DNA of 55,701 nt, from the NCBI GenBank assembly GCA_900539655.1, contig UQCR01000033.1, forward strand, positions 1-55,701, in the 5' to 3' direction. The number at the start of each line of letters is the position of its first letter. Positions within the stretch are counted from its first letter, which is position 1. Positions 34,237 to 43,909 of the stretch are shown one piece after another. The notes under the pieces are model-generated. The model saw only the letters and a list, made by a program, of their open reading frames with translations, was not told the origin of the DNA and did not search any database. Source of the DNA: an uncultured Robinsoniella sp. GTDB lineage: Bacteria; Bacillota; Clostridia; Lachnospirales; Lachnospiraceae. A program made the translations under genes and the position numbers.

Positions 34237-37200
34237 ATGAAGAAGATTATAACGTGGGTACTAATTTTTTGTATGATAATGACATCAGTTTCGATACTGC
34301 CGGTATCGGCTATGGATATGGAATCGGATGTACAGGATGTAATGGAAGCGGATAAGACCGGAGGGCAGACAGAATCAGTAAGAGAGGCGGAATCTGAGAT
34401 CCAAATGCAGACGGATATTAAAGCAGAAGTGATACAGAAACCGGAAGTAATACAGGAACCAGACGTAATACAGAAACCGGACGTAATACAGAAACCGGAC
34501 GTAATACAGGAACCGGATGTAATTCAGGAACCGGACGTAATACAGGAACCGGACGTAATACAGGAATCAGATGTAATTCAGGAATCAGAATTGATACAGG
34601 AAAAAGAGACAGAAAACAAGGGATCAAAATCAGAAGATATGCTGGAAACAGAAAGTGAAAAGCAGCAGACAGAAAAAAATTCCGTTAAAAAAAATTCTGA
34701 CGGTATCACAAAAATTGCATGTGTAGGGGATAGTATCACTTACGGAGATAAATCCACAAAGCCTGCAAAATACAGTTATCCAAGTCAGATGAAGCAAATG
34801 CTGGGGGAGGGGTATGAAGTCCGCAATTACGGAATCAGCGGAACTACCATGACCCAGTCCAGCTGGTGCCCCAAATATCTGGATACACAGCAGTCAAAGG
34901 ATCTGCAGAGCTGGCAGCCGGATATGATTATCATCATGCTGGGAACAAATGACTCACAGGATATCTGCTGGATCAATACAGATGGAAAAGGTAAATATGA
35001 ACCAACTGCCAGAGAATTAATTCAGACATACCAGCAGATGGCATCCAAACCGGAGATCTTTATTGCCACCTGTCCGACTGCCGGAGCAGAGAATCAGTTT
35101 CTGCTGAAACCGGAAGTAATCGACAATGAGATCGTACCTGTTCAGAAAAAGCTTGCAGCCGAAATGGGCTGCCATCTAATTGATGTAAATAAATTTACAA
35201 AAGATTACCGGGAAAATGGCCTTATTACCACAGAACACAATGGTAAGCCCGATCTGGTACATCCCAATAATGATGGATATTTAAGGCTGGCTAAATTTAT
35301 GTTTAACGGATTAACAGAAGTAACCGGCCTTCCACAGCAGGATGTAAAATCTTACGAAATTGACTCCCAGAACGCAAAAGTAAAATATGAGGGATCATGG
35401 GGCGACTGGTCTGATGAAGAATTGTTCATGGGTACGGAAAAATATGTGGAAACACCAGGAAGCTCTGCTACTCTTGAATTTGAGGGAACAGGCATACAGG
35501 TAACCGGAATCAGAAGTGACCATCTGACTTATATGGATGTTTATATTGACGGCACGTATTATCAGTCTACCGATACTTATATTCCCACCGGAGTAAAAAA
35601 GCATGACCCCATATTTGGAGTGGACAATCTTTCTAATGGAATGCATACGATAAAATTAGTACTAAGTGACAGAAAAGAGTCCCATCACAGATTTACGACT
35701 AAGATTTCTCTGGATTCATTTCGTATTTTTCAAGAACCGCAAGGGTATGTGGATCAAATTAAACTATATTCGGAAACAGAAGAATTTACAATGTCCGGAA
35801 TGAATGATACTTTGCAGATTTATACGGATGTTCTTCCGGAAAGCGCGGTAAACAAAGATCTCCAATACAGGATAATACCGGAGGGAGCAGCTGTTATTTC
35901 CGAGAGTGGTATATTAACTTCTAAGATCTATGATGGAAGTTTCTGGTTAATGGTTGTGGCTGCAGATGAAAGTTTAAGAACCATAAAGCAGGAAATACAG
36001 GTTAAACCGGATAGAGAAGCAGAAGATGCATACAAATTTATTGATGACCGTGACCCATCCATTACATATAAAGGAACCTGGACAGATAAGAAGGATGATG
36101 CATCGTATGGCTCCACATTAAAAGAAACACATGAAGCAGGAAGTTCGGCTGAACTTCATTTTGAAGGAACCGGAATAAGTGTGGTGGGACAGCTTAACAG
36201 GCTTAACAATTATAGTTATGCTGAGGTGGAAATTGACGGATCATATAGAGGCGCGGCAACCTTTATGCATAATAAAGATGATTTGGGTGCAGTGGCAAGG
36301 GAAATTGTTTTCGAAATAAGAGATTTAAAGCCAGGCAGCCATACCATTAAGCTGATTGCTAAAAATAATGCACCAGGTGCTCCAAGTACCGGCAGATGCG
36401 GTGTTGTACTTGATGGCTTTAAAATCTTTGATGATGAAAATGTTCTGGATAAATCTAAGTTCAATGCTACTTTAGAGAATGCTAAAATTGCTTTGCGAAA
36501 TGTGAATACGGGTGAGGAACCAGGCAGTTATCCGGCAGATGCGGTTGAAAAACTCAGAGATGCTGTAAGCCATGCTAAAAATGAAATAAAAAATGCGGAA
36601 ACACAGGATGACGTGACCGGGCTGACAGAACAATTACAATCAGGCTTAGAAGAATTTTATAAAAGCGTAGTCGGAGATAACATCAAACGAAGTATAAAGA
36701 TAGGAAATCCCCAACACGGAACCATTCAGGTCCTGGATGCAGTATCTATGAAACCGGCGGGGTTGGAGGTTGATAACGGAAGCCTCGTTATTATCAGGCT
36801 GAAGCCGGAAGAGAAGTATCAGGTGGATTATCTGAAAATAGGAAAGATAAAGAAAAATTATGCATCCGCAACAGAAACAGAATTTACAGTTGCCGTCAAC
36901 AGTGATTTGGAGATATCCGCTAAATTTAGTTATATTAAGACGAAAATAGCATGTATCGGTGACAGCATTACCTATGGTGCATGTTCAACGGCACCGCAGA
37001 AAAATTCCTATGCAGCCAGACTCCAGGAGAGGCTGGGAGATAAATATGATGTACGTAATTTTGCAATGCCAAGTGCCTGTCTGAGATACGACGGTGGATT
37101 TCCGTATGTAAACCAGAGCGTTTACAGAAAAAGCTTAAACTTTGAACCGGATATGGTAATTATTATGTTGGGAACCAATGATGCAATGGCACCAAACTGG

Positions 37201-39540
37201 GGAAATGGATATGGAGTTGATGAATTTAAAGCAGATGCACGAAAGCTCATTAACAGCTACCGCGATCTGGAATCAAATCCTTCCATTTATCTGGCGACAG
37301 CACCTTACACATACGATATGGGACGGCAGACGATTATTTATAATGAAATTGCTCCTGCCCAGAGAGAGATAGCGGCAGAAGAGGGCTGCAAACTGATCGA
37401 TATGAATCAGAAGACCTATGAATTATCCAAATCCTTCTATTATGGAGATTACATCCATTTTAACGACAGCGGTTATTATCTGATGTCACAGATGGTATTA
37501 GAAGATCTGGATGTGCCAAATGAATATCAGACAGTGGACAAATCAGGCCTTTATAATCTTTATTTCCGTTATCAAGATGTGCAGGAATCAGAGTGTACGG
37601 CTGAAACATGGAAAGAATTTTCCGATGCGAGAAGAGAAGCTGGCAAACTTCTGGAGGATAAAAATGTAAAACAAAGCCAGCTGACACTTGTAGAGCAAAC
37701 ATTTAAAGAAGCAGTTTCCCATTTACAGTTTAAGGCAAAAATAAAAGTAGCCTGTGTAGGAGACAGCATTACTTATGGATACAATGCAAATCCAAGAGAT
37801 GTCTACAGCTATCCCGCACAGCTGCAAACATTATTAGGAAACCAATACGAGGTACGTAATTTTGGGGTAAACGGACGTACTATGAATAGTATGGTAGGAG
37901 CAAGTTATACTGCAACAGGGGAATATCAGAACAGTTTGAATTTCAATCCGGATATGGTAATTATCATGCTTGGAACGAATGATTCGAAGAACAATAACTG
38001 GCAGGGAGCAGAGGCATATTTAAGCTCCGCAAGAGCTTTAATAAAAAGTTATCAGTCATTGGGCTCCAAACCGGCTGTTTATATCGCAACTTCTCCAGCG
38101 GTGGCAAAAGATATGGGTTCCAGCTCAGACCCGGATGGTGAAATTATATGGGATTGGAGAATTCAAGAAGAGATTGTACCGCTTCAGAAACAGGTGGTAG
38201 AAGAGTTTAAATGCAGTTTAATAGATAATAATGCAAAAACGGAAGCATTAGAGGATATCACGGTTTATCTGTCCAATGATCTGATTCATCCACACAATGA
38301 AGGCTATACTTTGCTGGCTTCTTATATGTATGAAGGAGTGAAAGGTTCCGTTCCTGCATTTAAAGAAGATTTACGGAAAATAACACAAGAGGCAAAGAAA
38401 ATAGATACAGATAAATATATTCCCAAAACGACTGCGTTATTGAACCAGGTATTGACAGAAGCAGAACAACTGCTTGCAGATAAAGATTTAACCGTAAACG
38501 AACAGGATCAAATTATGCGGGCAATAGACCATTTAAACCATGCTGTTGATTCCTTACTTTTAAAAGGGGATAAGGCTGCACTGGCATTATCTGTTAAATC
38601 AGCACAGGAGACTAACTTTAACAGTTATACAAAATTGTCTGCAGACCAGGTGATTTTGGCATTGGATCGGGCAAAGAAAATCATAGAAGATGCCAATATC
38701 TCTATAAATGATCAAAAAACGGTGGATGATGCAAAAAATAAATTGGATGCAGCGCTTAAGGGATTGTTGAAAAAAGCAGATACAGCACAGCTTGTTACGC
38801 TGATCAAGAAAATAGAAGGAACAGATTTGTCTTCTTATACAGAAGTTTCGGTATCCGGATTAACCGCTGTGCTAAGTCATGCAAAAAAATTGTGTGAGGA
38901 CAAGAATCTGTCCATTCATGACCAGAAGCAAGTAGATGATATGCAGTCATCATTGAATAAAGCATTTAATGGACTAGTTAAAAAACCGGTTCCGGATGTA
39001 AAGGTCAGTAAGATTACTATAAAACCTTCCAAAGCCAGTCTGTCAGTTGGAAAATCCCTGACAATTAAGGCAGCTGTTTCACCCTCAAATGCCAATAATA
39101 AAAAACTGAAGTTCAGTACATCAAACCGCAAAATCGCAACGGTCAGTGCTAACGGCAGAGTTTCAGCTAAAAAGGCAGGTAAAGTGAAAATTACAGTACA
39201 GGCAGTGGACGGCAGCAAAAAGAAAGCCGTATTAAATGTAACCGTGGTTCCAAAGACATTGTCTGCACCAAAGGTTACAAAAAAAGACAGCCATTCTGTA
39301 ATCATTTCCTGGAAGAAGGGCAAGGATGTGACCGGATATGAAGTGAGGATGTCAACAAAGAAAAATACAGGGTTTGTGAAAAAAGGTATCGTAAAGAAAA
39401 ATACCAGGAATCTCACGGTAAAGAAGCTTAAAAAAGGAAAAACATATTATTTTCGCATCAGGGCATTGAAGAAAATCAGTAAGACTACCTATAAAGGGGG
39501 ATGGTCAAAAACTGTTAAATTTAAAATGCCGTTAAAATAG
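34237..39540 (+). CDS. giant exported protein with three SGNH/GDSL esterase domains
   Basis: A 1767-aa protein. Signal peptide 1-26 and a stalk of ten VIQ(K/E)PD-type hexapeptides (nt 34429-34608). Three SGNH hydrolase domains begin at about 160, 903 and 1168. Each has GDSITYG (nucleophile Ser), an Asn block, LGTND, and a C-terminal Asp-x-x-His (DLVHP, DYIHF, DLIHP). Such enzymes deacetylate glycans or cleave esters. Two carbohydrate-binding-like beta modules (about 385-500 and 608-735) lie between the first and second, FIVAR-like helical repeats at about 1380-1585, then a Big_2 and a final Fn3 domain. ATG 34237 is chosen because AGGAG lies 7 nt upstream. The ATG at 34219 has no such site. 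Confidence 0.85.
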   Translation: MKKIITWVLIFCMIMTSVSILPVSAMDMESDVQDVMEADKTGGQTESVREAESEIQMQTDIKAEVIQKPEVIQEPDVIQKPDVIQKPDVIQEPDVIQEPDVIQEPDVIQESDVIQESELIQEKETENKGSKSEDMLETESEKQQTEKNSVKKNSDGITKIACVGDSITYGDKSTKPAKYSYPSQMKQMLGEGYEVRNYGISGTTMTQSSWCPKYLDTQQSKDLQSWQPDMIIIMLGTNDSQDICWINTDGKGKYEPTARELIQTYQQMASKPEIFIATCPTAGAENQFLLKPEVIDNEIVPVQKKLAAEMGCHLIDVNKFTKDYRENGLITTEHNGKPDLVHPNNDGYLRLAKFMFNGLTEVTGLPQQDVKSYEIDSQNAKVKYEGSWGDWSDEELFMGTEKYVETPGSSATLEFEGTGIQVTGIRSDHLTYMDVYIDGTYYQSTDTYIPTGVKKHDPIFGVDNLSNGMHTIKLVLSDRKESHHRFTTKISLDSFRIFQEPQGYVDQIKLYSETEEFTMSGMNDTLQIYTDVLPESAVNKDLQYRIIPEGAAVISESGILTSKIYDGSFWLMVVAADESLRTIKQEIQVKPDREAEDAYKFIDDRDPSITYKGTWTDKKDDASYGSTLKETHEAGSSAELHFEGTGISVVGQLNRLNNYSYAEVEIDGSYRGAATFMHNKDDLGAVAREIVFEIRDLKPGSHTIKLIAKNNAPGAPSTGRCGVVLDGFKIFDDENVLDKSKFNATLENAKIALRNVNTGEEPGSYPADAVEKLRDAVSHAKNEIKNAETQDDVTGLTEQLQSGLEEFYKSVVGDNIKRSIKIGNPQHGTIQVLDAVSMKPAGLEVDNGSLVIIRLKPEEKYQVDYLKIGKIKKNYASATETEFTVAVNSDLEISAKFSYIKTKIACIGDSITYGACSTAPQKNSYAARLQERLGDKYDVRNFAMPSACLRYDGGFPYVNQSVYRKSLNFEPDMVIIMLGTNDAMAPNWGNGYGVDEFKADARKLINSYRDLESNPSIYLATAPYTYDMGRQTIIYNEIAPAQREIAAEEGCKLIDMNQKTYELSKSFYYGDYIHFNDSGYYLMSQMVLEDLDVPNEYQTVDKSGLYNLYFRYQDVQESECTAETWKEFSDARREAGKLLEDKNVKQSQLTLVEQTFKEAVSHLQFKAKIKVACVGDSITYGYNANPRDVYSYPAQLQTLLGNQYEVRNFGVNGRTMNSMVGASYTATGEYQNSLNFNPDMVIIMLGTNDSKNNNWQGAEAYLSSARALIKSYQSLGSKPAVYIATSPAVAKDMGSSSDPDGEIIWDWRIQEEIVPLQKQVVEEFKCSLIDNNAKTEALEDITVYLSNDLIHPHNEGYTLLASYMYEGVKGSVPAFKEDLRKITQEAKKIDTDKYIPKTTALLNQVLTEAEQLLADKDLTVNEQDQIMRAIDHLNHAVDSLLLKGDKAALALSVKSAQETNFNSYTKLSADQVILALDRAKKIIEDANISINDQKTVDDAKNKLDAALKGLLKKADTAQLVTLIKKIEGTDLSSYTEVSVSGLTAVLSHAKKLCEDKNLSIHDQKQVDDMQSSLNKAFNGLVKKPVPDVKVSKITIKPSKASLSVGKSLTIKAAVSPSNANNKKLKFSTSNRKIATVSANGRVSAKKAGKVKITVQAVDGSKKKAVLNVTVVPKTLSAPKVTKKDSHSVIISWKKGKDVTGYEVRMSTKKNTGFVKKGIVKKNTRNLTVKKLKKGKTYYFRIRALKKISKTTYKGGWSKTVKFKMPLK
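34429..34608 (+). repeat. 18-bp tandem repeat, 10 units, in coding sequence
   Basis: Units of the form GTAATACAGGAACCGGAC encode V-I-Q-E/K-P-D. The central units are nearly identical in DNA and the last two decay. Repeat number could vary by slippage without breaking the reading frame. Confidence 0.9.
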
Positions 39541-39577
39541 TACGGGCTGCAATTGTGAATGCTTTCGTATTGTTTAT

Positions 39578-39627
39578 AAGAGGCCGCCGCATCAGCTTTT
39601 GTAACAGCTGGGCGGCGCCTTCTTTTG
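39578..39627 (+). terminator. intrinsic terminator
   Basis: GGCCGCCGC... pairs with ...GGCGGCGCC through AGCT arms around TTTGTAAC, followed by TTCTTTT. It follows the SGNH gene by about 40 bp. Confidence 0.8.
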
Positions 39628-39678
39628 GCAAAAGTTCACTCCATAACGATTGATGGCGGATATTGCGAAAAAAATTAC

Positions 39679-39706
39679 TTGCATATTATATAGACTATAT
39701 TATAAT
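39679..39706 (+). promoter_or_regulatory. candidate folC promoter
   Basis: TTGCAT (39679-39684), 16-bp spacer, TATAAT (39701-39706), about 35 bp before the folC start. The -35 is weak and the -10 perfect. Confidence 0.5.
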
Positions 39707-39740
39707 AGGAAAAGAACAACGAAAGCGGAGTGACCATGAA

Positions 39741-41036
39741 ATGAACTATACAGAAGCAGTGGAATACGTATTGAGTGTTCCAAAATTCACGAAGAAAAAT
39801 AAGCTGGAAAACACGATTGAATTAATGGAGCGTCTTGGCAGACCGGAACGTGGCATAAAGATCATACATGTGGCTGGTACAAACGGAAAAGGATCTGTTT
39901 GTGCTTTTCTTTCCTCTATATTGGACAAGGCTGGCAAGCGGACAGGTCTGTTTACCTCACCTCATTTGGTAAAAATAAATGAGCGGTTCCAGATCAATAA
40001 TGTCCCGATATCAGATGATGCCTTTTTAGGCGCATACCGGAAGGTGTGGACAGCCATGGAGGAAATGCAGAAGGACGGCTTCTTCCATCCTACTTATTTT
40101 GAAATATTATTTGCCGTTGCCATGGTGGCTTTTAAGGAAGCCGGCGTGGAGTATGTAGTATTGGAAACGGGACTTGGCGGCCGCCTGGATGCTACTAATA
40201 TAGTAGAAAATCCATTGGCTGTTATCATAACTTCCATCAGTTTGGACCATACGGAAATACTGGGCGACACCATTGCAAAGATTGCATTTGAAAAAGCAGG
40301 AATCATCAAAGAAGGTGTTCCGGTCATCTACGATGCGAGGAATGCAGAAGCAGCAGAGGTTATTGAAAAAAGGGCAAAAGAACTGCATGCACAGACATTT
40401 CCCCTATCTGAAAAAATGTATGAAATTTTAGTAAATACGGATAAAAGCATTGATTTTTCTCTGAATTGTAGTTATTATGAAAATGTCAGGGTTACCGTTC
40501 CTTACATTGCACCCTATCAGGTAGTGAACAGTTCACTGGCGATGCTGGCGATGAAAGTGATTGACAGTGCGCAGGAAATCTGTCTTTCAACCATTGTGGA
40601 TGGCATTGCACTTACAACCTGGGCAGGAAGAATGGAGACGGTTATGCCGGGAGTAATTCTGGATGGCGCCCATAATGCCGCAGGAGTGGAAGAGTTTGTG
40701 AAGACCCTGGGAAGAGTAGACAGCAGTCGAAGAGTAGTGTTGCTGTTCTCGGCAGTTGTGGAGAAGAACTACGAATCCATGATAGAGTCTATCTGTAAAT
40801 CAGCGAAATTGGATGAAGTAATTGTGACTGAAATACAGGGAGACAGGATTGTGCCTGCAGACCGGCTTAAAGATATTTTCAGCAGATATACAAAGGCAGC
40901 AGTTACAGAAATTCCTGATATCAGGGAAGCATTCGCACAGGCACTTAAGAAGAGGCAGGACGGATTATTATTCTGCGTAGGCTCTTTGTATCTGGTGGGC
41001 GAGATTAAAGGAATAATTGAGGAGAATTACGAATGA
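39741..41036 (+). CDS. folC: bifunctional folylpolyglutamate synthase / dihydrofolate synthase
   Basis: A 431-aa ATP-dependent ligase adding glutamate to (dihydro)folate. The P-loop reads HVAGTNGKGSVCAF at about 43-56, followed by the family signature FTSPHLVKINERFQIN. The central LETGLGGRLDATN and SLDHTEILGDTIAKIA motifs match the Mur-ligase fold, and LDGAHNAAG lies in the C-terminal domain. Length is normal. The frame extends upstream to 39663, but ATG 39741 has GGAG about 10 nt before it and begins the conserved protein. The stop overlaps the next ATG by 4 bp. Confidence 0.96.
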   Translation: MNYTEAVEYVLSVPKFTKKNKLENTIELMERLGRPERGIKIIHVAGTNGKGSVCAFLSSILDKAGKRTGLFTSPHLVKINERFQINNVPISDDAFLGAYRKVWTAMEEMQKDGFFHPTYFEILFAVAMVAFKEAGVEYVVLETGLGGRLDATNIVENPLAVIITSISLDHTEILGDTIAKIAFEKAGIIKEGVPVIYDARNAEAAEVIEKRAKELHAQTFPLSEKMYEILVNTDKSIDFSLNCSYYENVRVTVPYIAPYQVVNSSLAMLAMKVIDSAQEICLSTIVDGIALTTWAGRMETVMPGVILDGAHNAAGVEEFVKTLGRVDSSRRVVLLFSAVVEKNYESMIESICKSAKLDEVIVTEIQGDRIVPADRLKDIFSRYTKAAVTEIPDIREAFAQALKKRQDGLLFCVGSLYLVGEIKGIIEENYE

Positions 41037-41179
41037 TTGATTACGAAGAAGAATTGAAGAAATTTCATCCGAGCCTGGATGTAAATGAAGCAGAAGATGC
41101 CATTTACAACAGAGACTTTACTGATATTACCGATATCCTGAAAGAATTGCTTCAGGAAGAAAAGAAAAAGAGAAAATAA
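41033..41179 (+). CDS. 48-aa acidic/basic hypothetical protein overlapping folC
   Basis: Begins MIDYEEELKKFHPSLDVNEA and ends EEKKKRK. Its ATG overlaps the folC stop as ATGA, so it is translationally coupled, and GGAG (41021-41024) lies 8 nt upstream. The next gene starts 10 bp later. The product is soluble and helical, with charge segregation (acidic start, basic end). No family known to me. Too short for usual length cut-offs, yet codon use and operon position argue that it is real. Confidence 0.75.
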   Translation: MIDYEEELKKFHPSLDVNEAEDAIYNRDFTDITDILKELLQEEKKKRK

Positions 41180-41189
41180 GGGGAATCAT

Positions 41190-42896
41190 ATGAGATGTAT
41201 TTATTGCGGCACCCCCTTATCTGCCATAGATTATTGTACCGGATGTGGGGCTGATATCAGCTTACAGAAAAGAACGATCAGGATTTCCAACCTCCTTTAT
41301 AATGAAGGTTTGGAAAAGGCGACGGTTCGTGATTTATCTGGAGCGATTGCCTGCCTGAAAAGAAGTTTAAAATTTAATAAAGAAAACATTGATGCCAGAA
41401 ATCTTCTGGGACTGGTTTACTATGAAATGGGCGAGGTTGTATCTGCACTGAGCGAATGGGTAATCAGTAAAAATCTGCAGGTGCCGGAAAATGCGGCAGA
41501 CGGCTACATAACCAAGCTGCAGGCGAATAAGAATAAACTGGATACGATCAACCATACGATCCGCAAATACAATCAGGCATTGCAGTATTGCAGGCAGGAT
41601 AATGAAGATATGGCTGTGATCCAGCTGAAAAAAGTTTTGACGCAAAATCCAAAGCTGATTAAAGGGTACCATCTTCTGGCACTGCTTTATCTGAAGCAGC
41701 AGGAGTATGAACGTGCCAGGAAGCTTTTGCGGAAAGCCATCCGGATCGATGCGACCAATACCACCACACTGCGGTATCTGCATGAGATAGAAGATGCTAC
41801 CGGCATTGGGACAAGTCTGGATGTAAAAAGGCGCAAGCGTTATGCAAAGGATGCCATGGAGAAGAAATTCACAGGTCCCATGACATATCTAAGCGGGAAT
41901 GATACGATCATACAGCCCACCCCATTTCGTGACAGTTCCACGATTGCAACATTTATCAACATATTCCTGGGACTTCTTCTGGGCGGTGCAATCGTATGGT
42001 TTTTAGCAGTTCCGGCTATTAAACAGAGCGTTAATCAGACTGCCACAAAGCAAGTCACAGAGGCGAATACAAAGCTGGCATCTGAAAATGCAAGTAACGT
42101 GAAGCTTCAGGAAGAAATCGATGGTTACCAGGCAAAGGTTGACGCAGCAAATAAGACCATGGACGAAGCCAAGGCAAAAGCAACCGGATATGAGGACTTG
42201 CTTAAATCTGCAAATCTGCTGATTAAAGGCGATCAGACAGGTGCGGCTACAGCACTTAGCAATGTGGACGCAAAAAGCCTGGATGGTTCTGCAAAAGAGC
42301 TGTATGAGCAGATTATGGCAGGGGTTAAGGATGCGTTATATGCAGAGCAATACAACAAGGGTTCAACAGCTTTTGCAGCAGGGGATTATAAGACAGCTAT
42401 TGAACAGCTGACGCTTGCCAGCCAGACAGATCCTGAATCGTGGAATGCGATGTTTTATCTGGGATTTTCTTACTATTACACTCAGGATACTACCAATGCG
42501 GATAAGATATTCAAACAGTTGTTAGAGAAATTCCCTGCAGAATCAGCTGCAAATAATATTAATGGATTTATTTCCAATAAAGGAAACAATAGTTCTACGG
42601 AAGGAAATACTGCTGGAACTACGGGCAACGCCGCAGGTGCCAATACCGGAGATACTACCGGAAACGCGGCAGGCGGTACAAATGGCAACGCCACAGGCGG
42701 AGACGCCAACACCACAGGCGGAAATGCCAATACCACAGGCGGAGATGCCAATACCACAGGCGGAGATGCTAACGCAGCAGGCGGTACCACAAACGGTGGC
42801 AACGGAACTGCTGGCGGGGATGGAACTCCCGCAGGCGATAACGGCAATGGGGTAGCAGGCGGTCAGGAAGGCGGCAACGGCGGCGTTGTTCAGTAG
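41190..42896 (+). CDS. zinc-ribbon TPR membrane protein with low-complexity Gly/Asn/Thr tail
   Basis: A 568-aa protein. An N-terminal four-Cys zinc ribbon (CIYCG, CTGCG, residues 3-19) is followed by cytoplasmic TPR repeats at about 40-205. One membrane helix (about 255-275, INIFLGLLLGGAIVWFLAV), a coiled coil (about 285-335), two external TPR-like repeats (about 375-450) and a tail rich in Gly, Asn, Thr and Ala with four TTGGDAN repeats follow. Likely a scaffold at the membrane. AGGGG precedes the ATG. It lies between folC and the spoIIA operon, a placement common in this lineage, but a sporulation role is only inferred. Confidence 0.8.
   Translation: MRCIYCGTPLSAIDYCTGCGADISLQKRTIRISNLLYNEGLEKATVRDLSGAIACLKRSLKFNKENIDARNLLGLVYYEMGEVVSALSEWVISKNLQVPENAADGYITKLQANKNKLDTINHTIRKYNQALQYCRQDNEDMAVIQLKKVLTQNPKLIKGYHLLALLYLKQQEYERARKLLRKAIRIDATNTTTLRYLHEIEDATGIGTSLDVKRRKRYAKDAMEKKFTGPMTYLSGNDTIIQPTPFRDSSTIATFINIFLGLLLGGAIVWFLAVPAIKQSVNQTATKQVTEANTKLASENASNVKLQEEIDGYQAKVDAANKTMDEAKAKATGYEDLLKSANLLIKGDQTGAATALSNVDAKSLDGSAKELYEQIMAGVKDALYAEQYNKGSTAFAAGDYKTAIEQLTLASQTDPESWNAMFYLGFSYYYTQDTTNADKIFKQLLEKFPAESAANNINGFISNKGNNSSTEGNTAGTTGNAAGANTGDTTGNAAGGTNGNATGGDANTTGGNANTTGGDANTTGGDANAAGGTTNGGNGTAGGDGTPAGDNGNGVAGGQEGGNGGVVQ
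42696..42779 (+). repeat. 21-bp tandem repeat, 4 units, in coding sequence
   Basis: Units beginning GGCGGAGATGCCAATACC encode GGDANTT. Units 1-3 are nearly identical and the fourth diverges. In frame with the tail of the TPR protein, so copy-number change would be tolerated. Confidence 0.88.
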
Positions 42897-42931
42897 ACCT
42901 GACGATACAAAATGAGAAACCTCCAGATTGG

Positions 42932-42964
42932 GGACGTGTACATAAGATGTATACGTCCTTTTTC
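42932..42964 (+). terminator. intrinsic terminator
   Basis: GGACGTGTACAT pairs with ATGTATACGTCC (one G-U) around AAG and is followed by TTTTT. It separates the TPR gene from spoIIAA. Confidence 0.92.
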
Positions 42965-43031
42965 TGTTCGATAATAATAAGCAAAAGAATGGAGAAACGA
43001 ATATGAACCCGGATGGATCAAGTGTATACAC

Positions 43032-43065
43032 ACAGGAATTAGAAAAGGCATTAGAAGTGGAATTA
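43032..43065 (+). promoter_or_regulatory. sigma-H-like promoter candidate for spoIIA
   Basis: ACAGGAATT (43032-43040) and GTGGAATTA (43057-43065) match the -35 and -10 consensus of sigma-H, the factor that transcribes spoIIA in other spore formers. The spacing of 16 nt between the two nonamers is longer than usual. It lies inside the longer reading of spoIIAA. Confidence 0.35.
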
Positions 43066-43092
43066 ATGGGGAGCAAAGGGGGATTTAGGCTA

Positions 43093-43428
43093 ATGGATGA
43101 TTGCTTTAAAGTAAAGGGGACGAATCTTACAATCGTGGTGCCAATGGAGTTAGACCACCACAGCGCAGAAAAGATTAGGACAGGGGCGGATAAAATCGTA
43201 CAGGGAAAAAATATAAGAAGTATTGTATTTGATTTTGGAAAAACAAATTTTATGGACAGTTCCGGCATTGGCATGATCATGGGCAGGTATAAGGATATGC
43301 GGTTTATGGGCGGAACAGTAATTGCTGTTCGTGTAAACGAGCGGGTGAGAAGAATTTTGACTTTATCAGGGATCTATAAAATGATTGAAATATATGAAGG
43401 ATTGCCGCAGCAATCAACGCTTAATTAA
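43093..43428 (+). CDS. spoIIAA: anti-sigma F factor antagonist SpoIIAA
   Basis: A 111-aa STAS-domain protein that, when dephosphorylated, frees SigF from SpoIIAB in the forespore. ELDHHSAEKIR near the N-terminus and NFMDSSGIGMIMGRY (the regulated serine) are diagnostic. The frame stays open to an ATG at 43003 that has GGAG 8 nt upstream, giving 141 aa. I chose 43093 because it yields the normal family length, is preceded by AAAGGGGG (43075-43082), and because the extra 30 residues look unrelated to the family and contain a sigma-H-like promoter. First gene of spoIIAA-spoIIAB-sigF. Confidence 0.93.
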   Translation: MDDCFKVKGTNLTIVVPMELDHHSAEKIRTGADKIVQGKNIRSIVFDFGKTNFMDSSGIGMIMGRYKDMRFMGGTVIAVRVNERVRRILTLSGIYKMIEIYEGLPQQSTLN

Positions 43429-43442
43429 AGGGGGGAGCCAAT

Positions 43443-43889
43443 ATGAGCTATGCGAACGAAATGAAACTGGAATTTGACAGCAGATCCTGTAATGAGGGAT
43501 TTGCAAGGGTGGCGGTAGCAGCTTTTGTAACGCAGCTGAATCCGACACTGGAGGAAGTGGCAGATGTTAAGACGGCGATCTCCGAAGCAGTTACAAATTC
43601 AATCCTTCATGGATATGAAGGGAAGATATGTAAGATACTGATCGAATGTTTTATTGACGGAAACGATTTTATTATCCATGTAATAGATCATGGAAGAGGA
43701 ATTGAAGATGTAAAAAAAGCAATGGAGCCTTTGTTTACCACAAAACCGGATTCAGAGCGTTCCGGCATGGGATTCGCTTTTATGGAGGCATTCATGGATG
43801 AGGTGAAAGTGGAATCAACAGTGGGCGAAGGAACCAGGGTAATCATGAAAAAGAAAATAGGCAGACCCAGAAGTGAATATGAAATCTGA
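43443..43889 (+). CDS. spoIIAB: anti-sigma F factor / serine kinase SpoIIAB
   Basis: A 148-aa GHKL-fold kinase that binds SigF and phosphorylates SpoIIAA. The N-box DVKTAISEAVTNSILHGYEG, the G1 region VIDHGRGIEDV and the G2 region SERSGMGFAFMEAFMDEV are all present. AGGGGGGAG precedes the start. It lies 14 bp after spoIIAA and 20 bp before sigF, the canonical order. Confidence 0.97.
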   Translation: MSYANEMKLEFDSRSCNEGFARVAVAAFVTQLNPTLEEVADVKTAISEAVTNSILHGYEGKICKILIECFIDGNDFIIHVIDHGRGIEDVKKAMEPLFTTKPDSERSGMGFAFMEAFMDEVKVESTVGEGTRVIMKKKIGRPRSEYEI

Positions 43890-43909
43890 TATCGGGAAAG
43901 GATGGTCAA

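Noticed and set aside
42543..43280. 245-aa minus-strand frame across the TPR tail and spoIIAA
   Set aside because: Shadow of repetitive Gly/Thr coding sequence and of spoIIAA on the other strand. No ribosome site and low-complexity composition.
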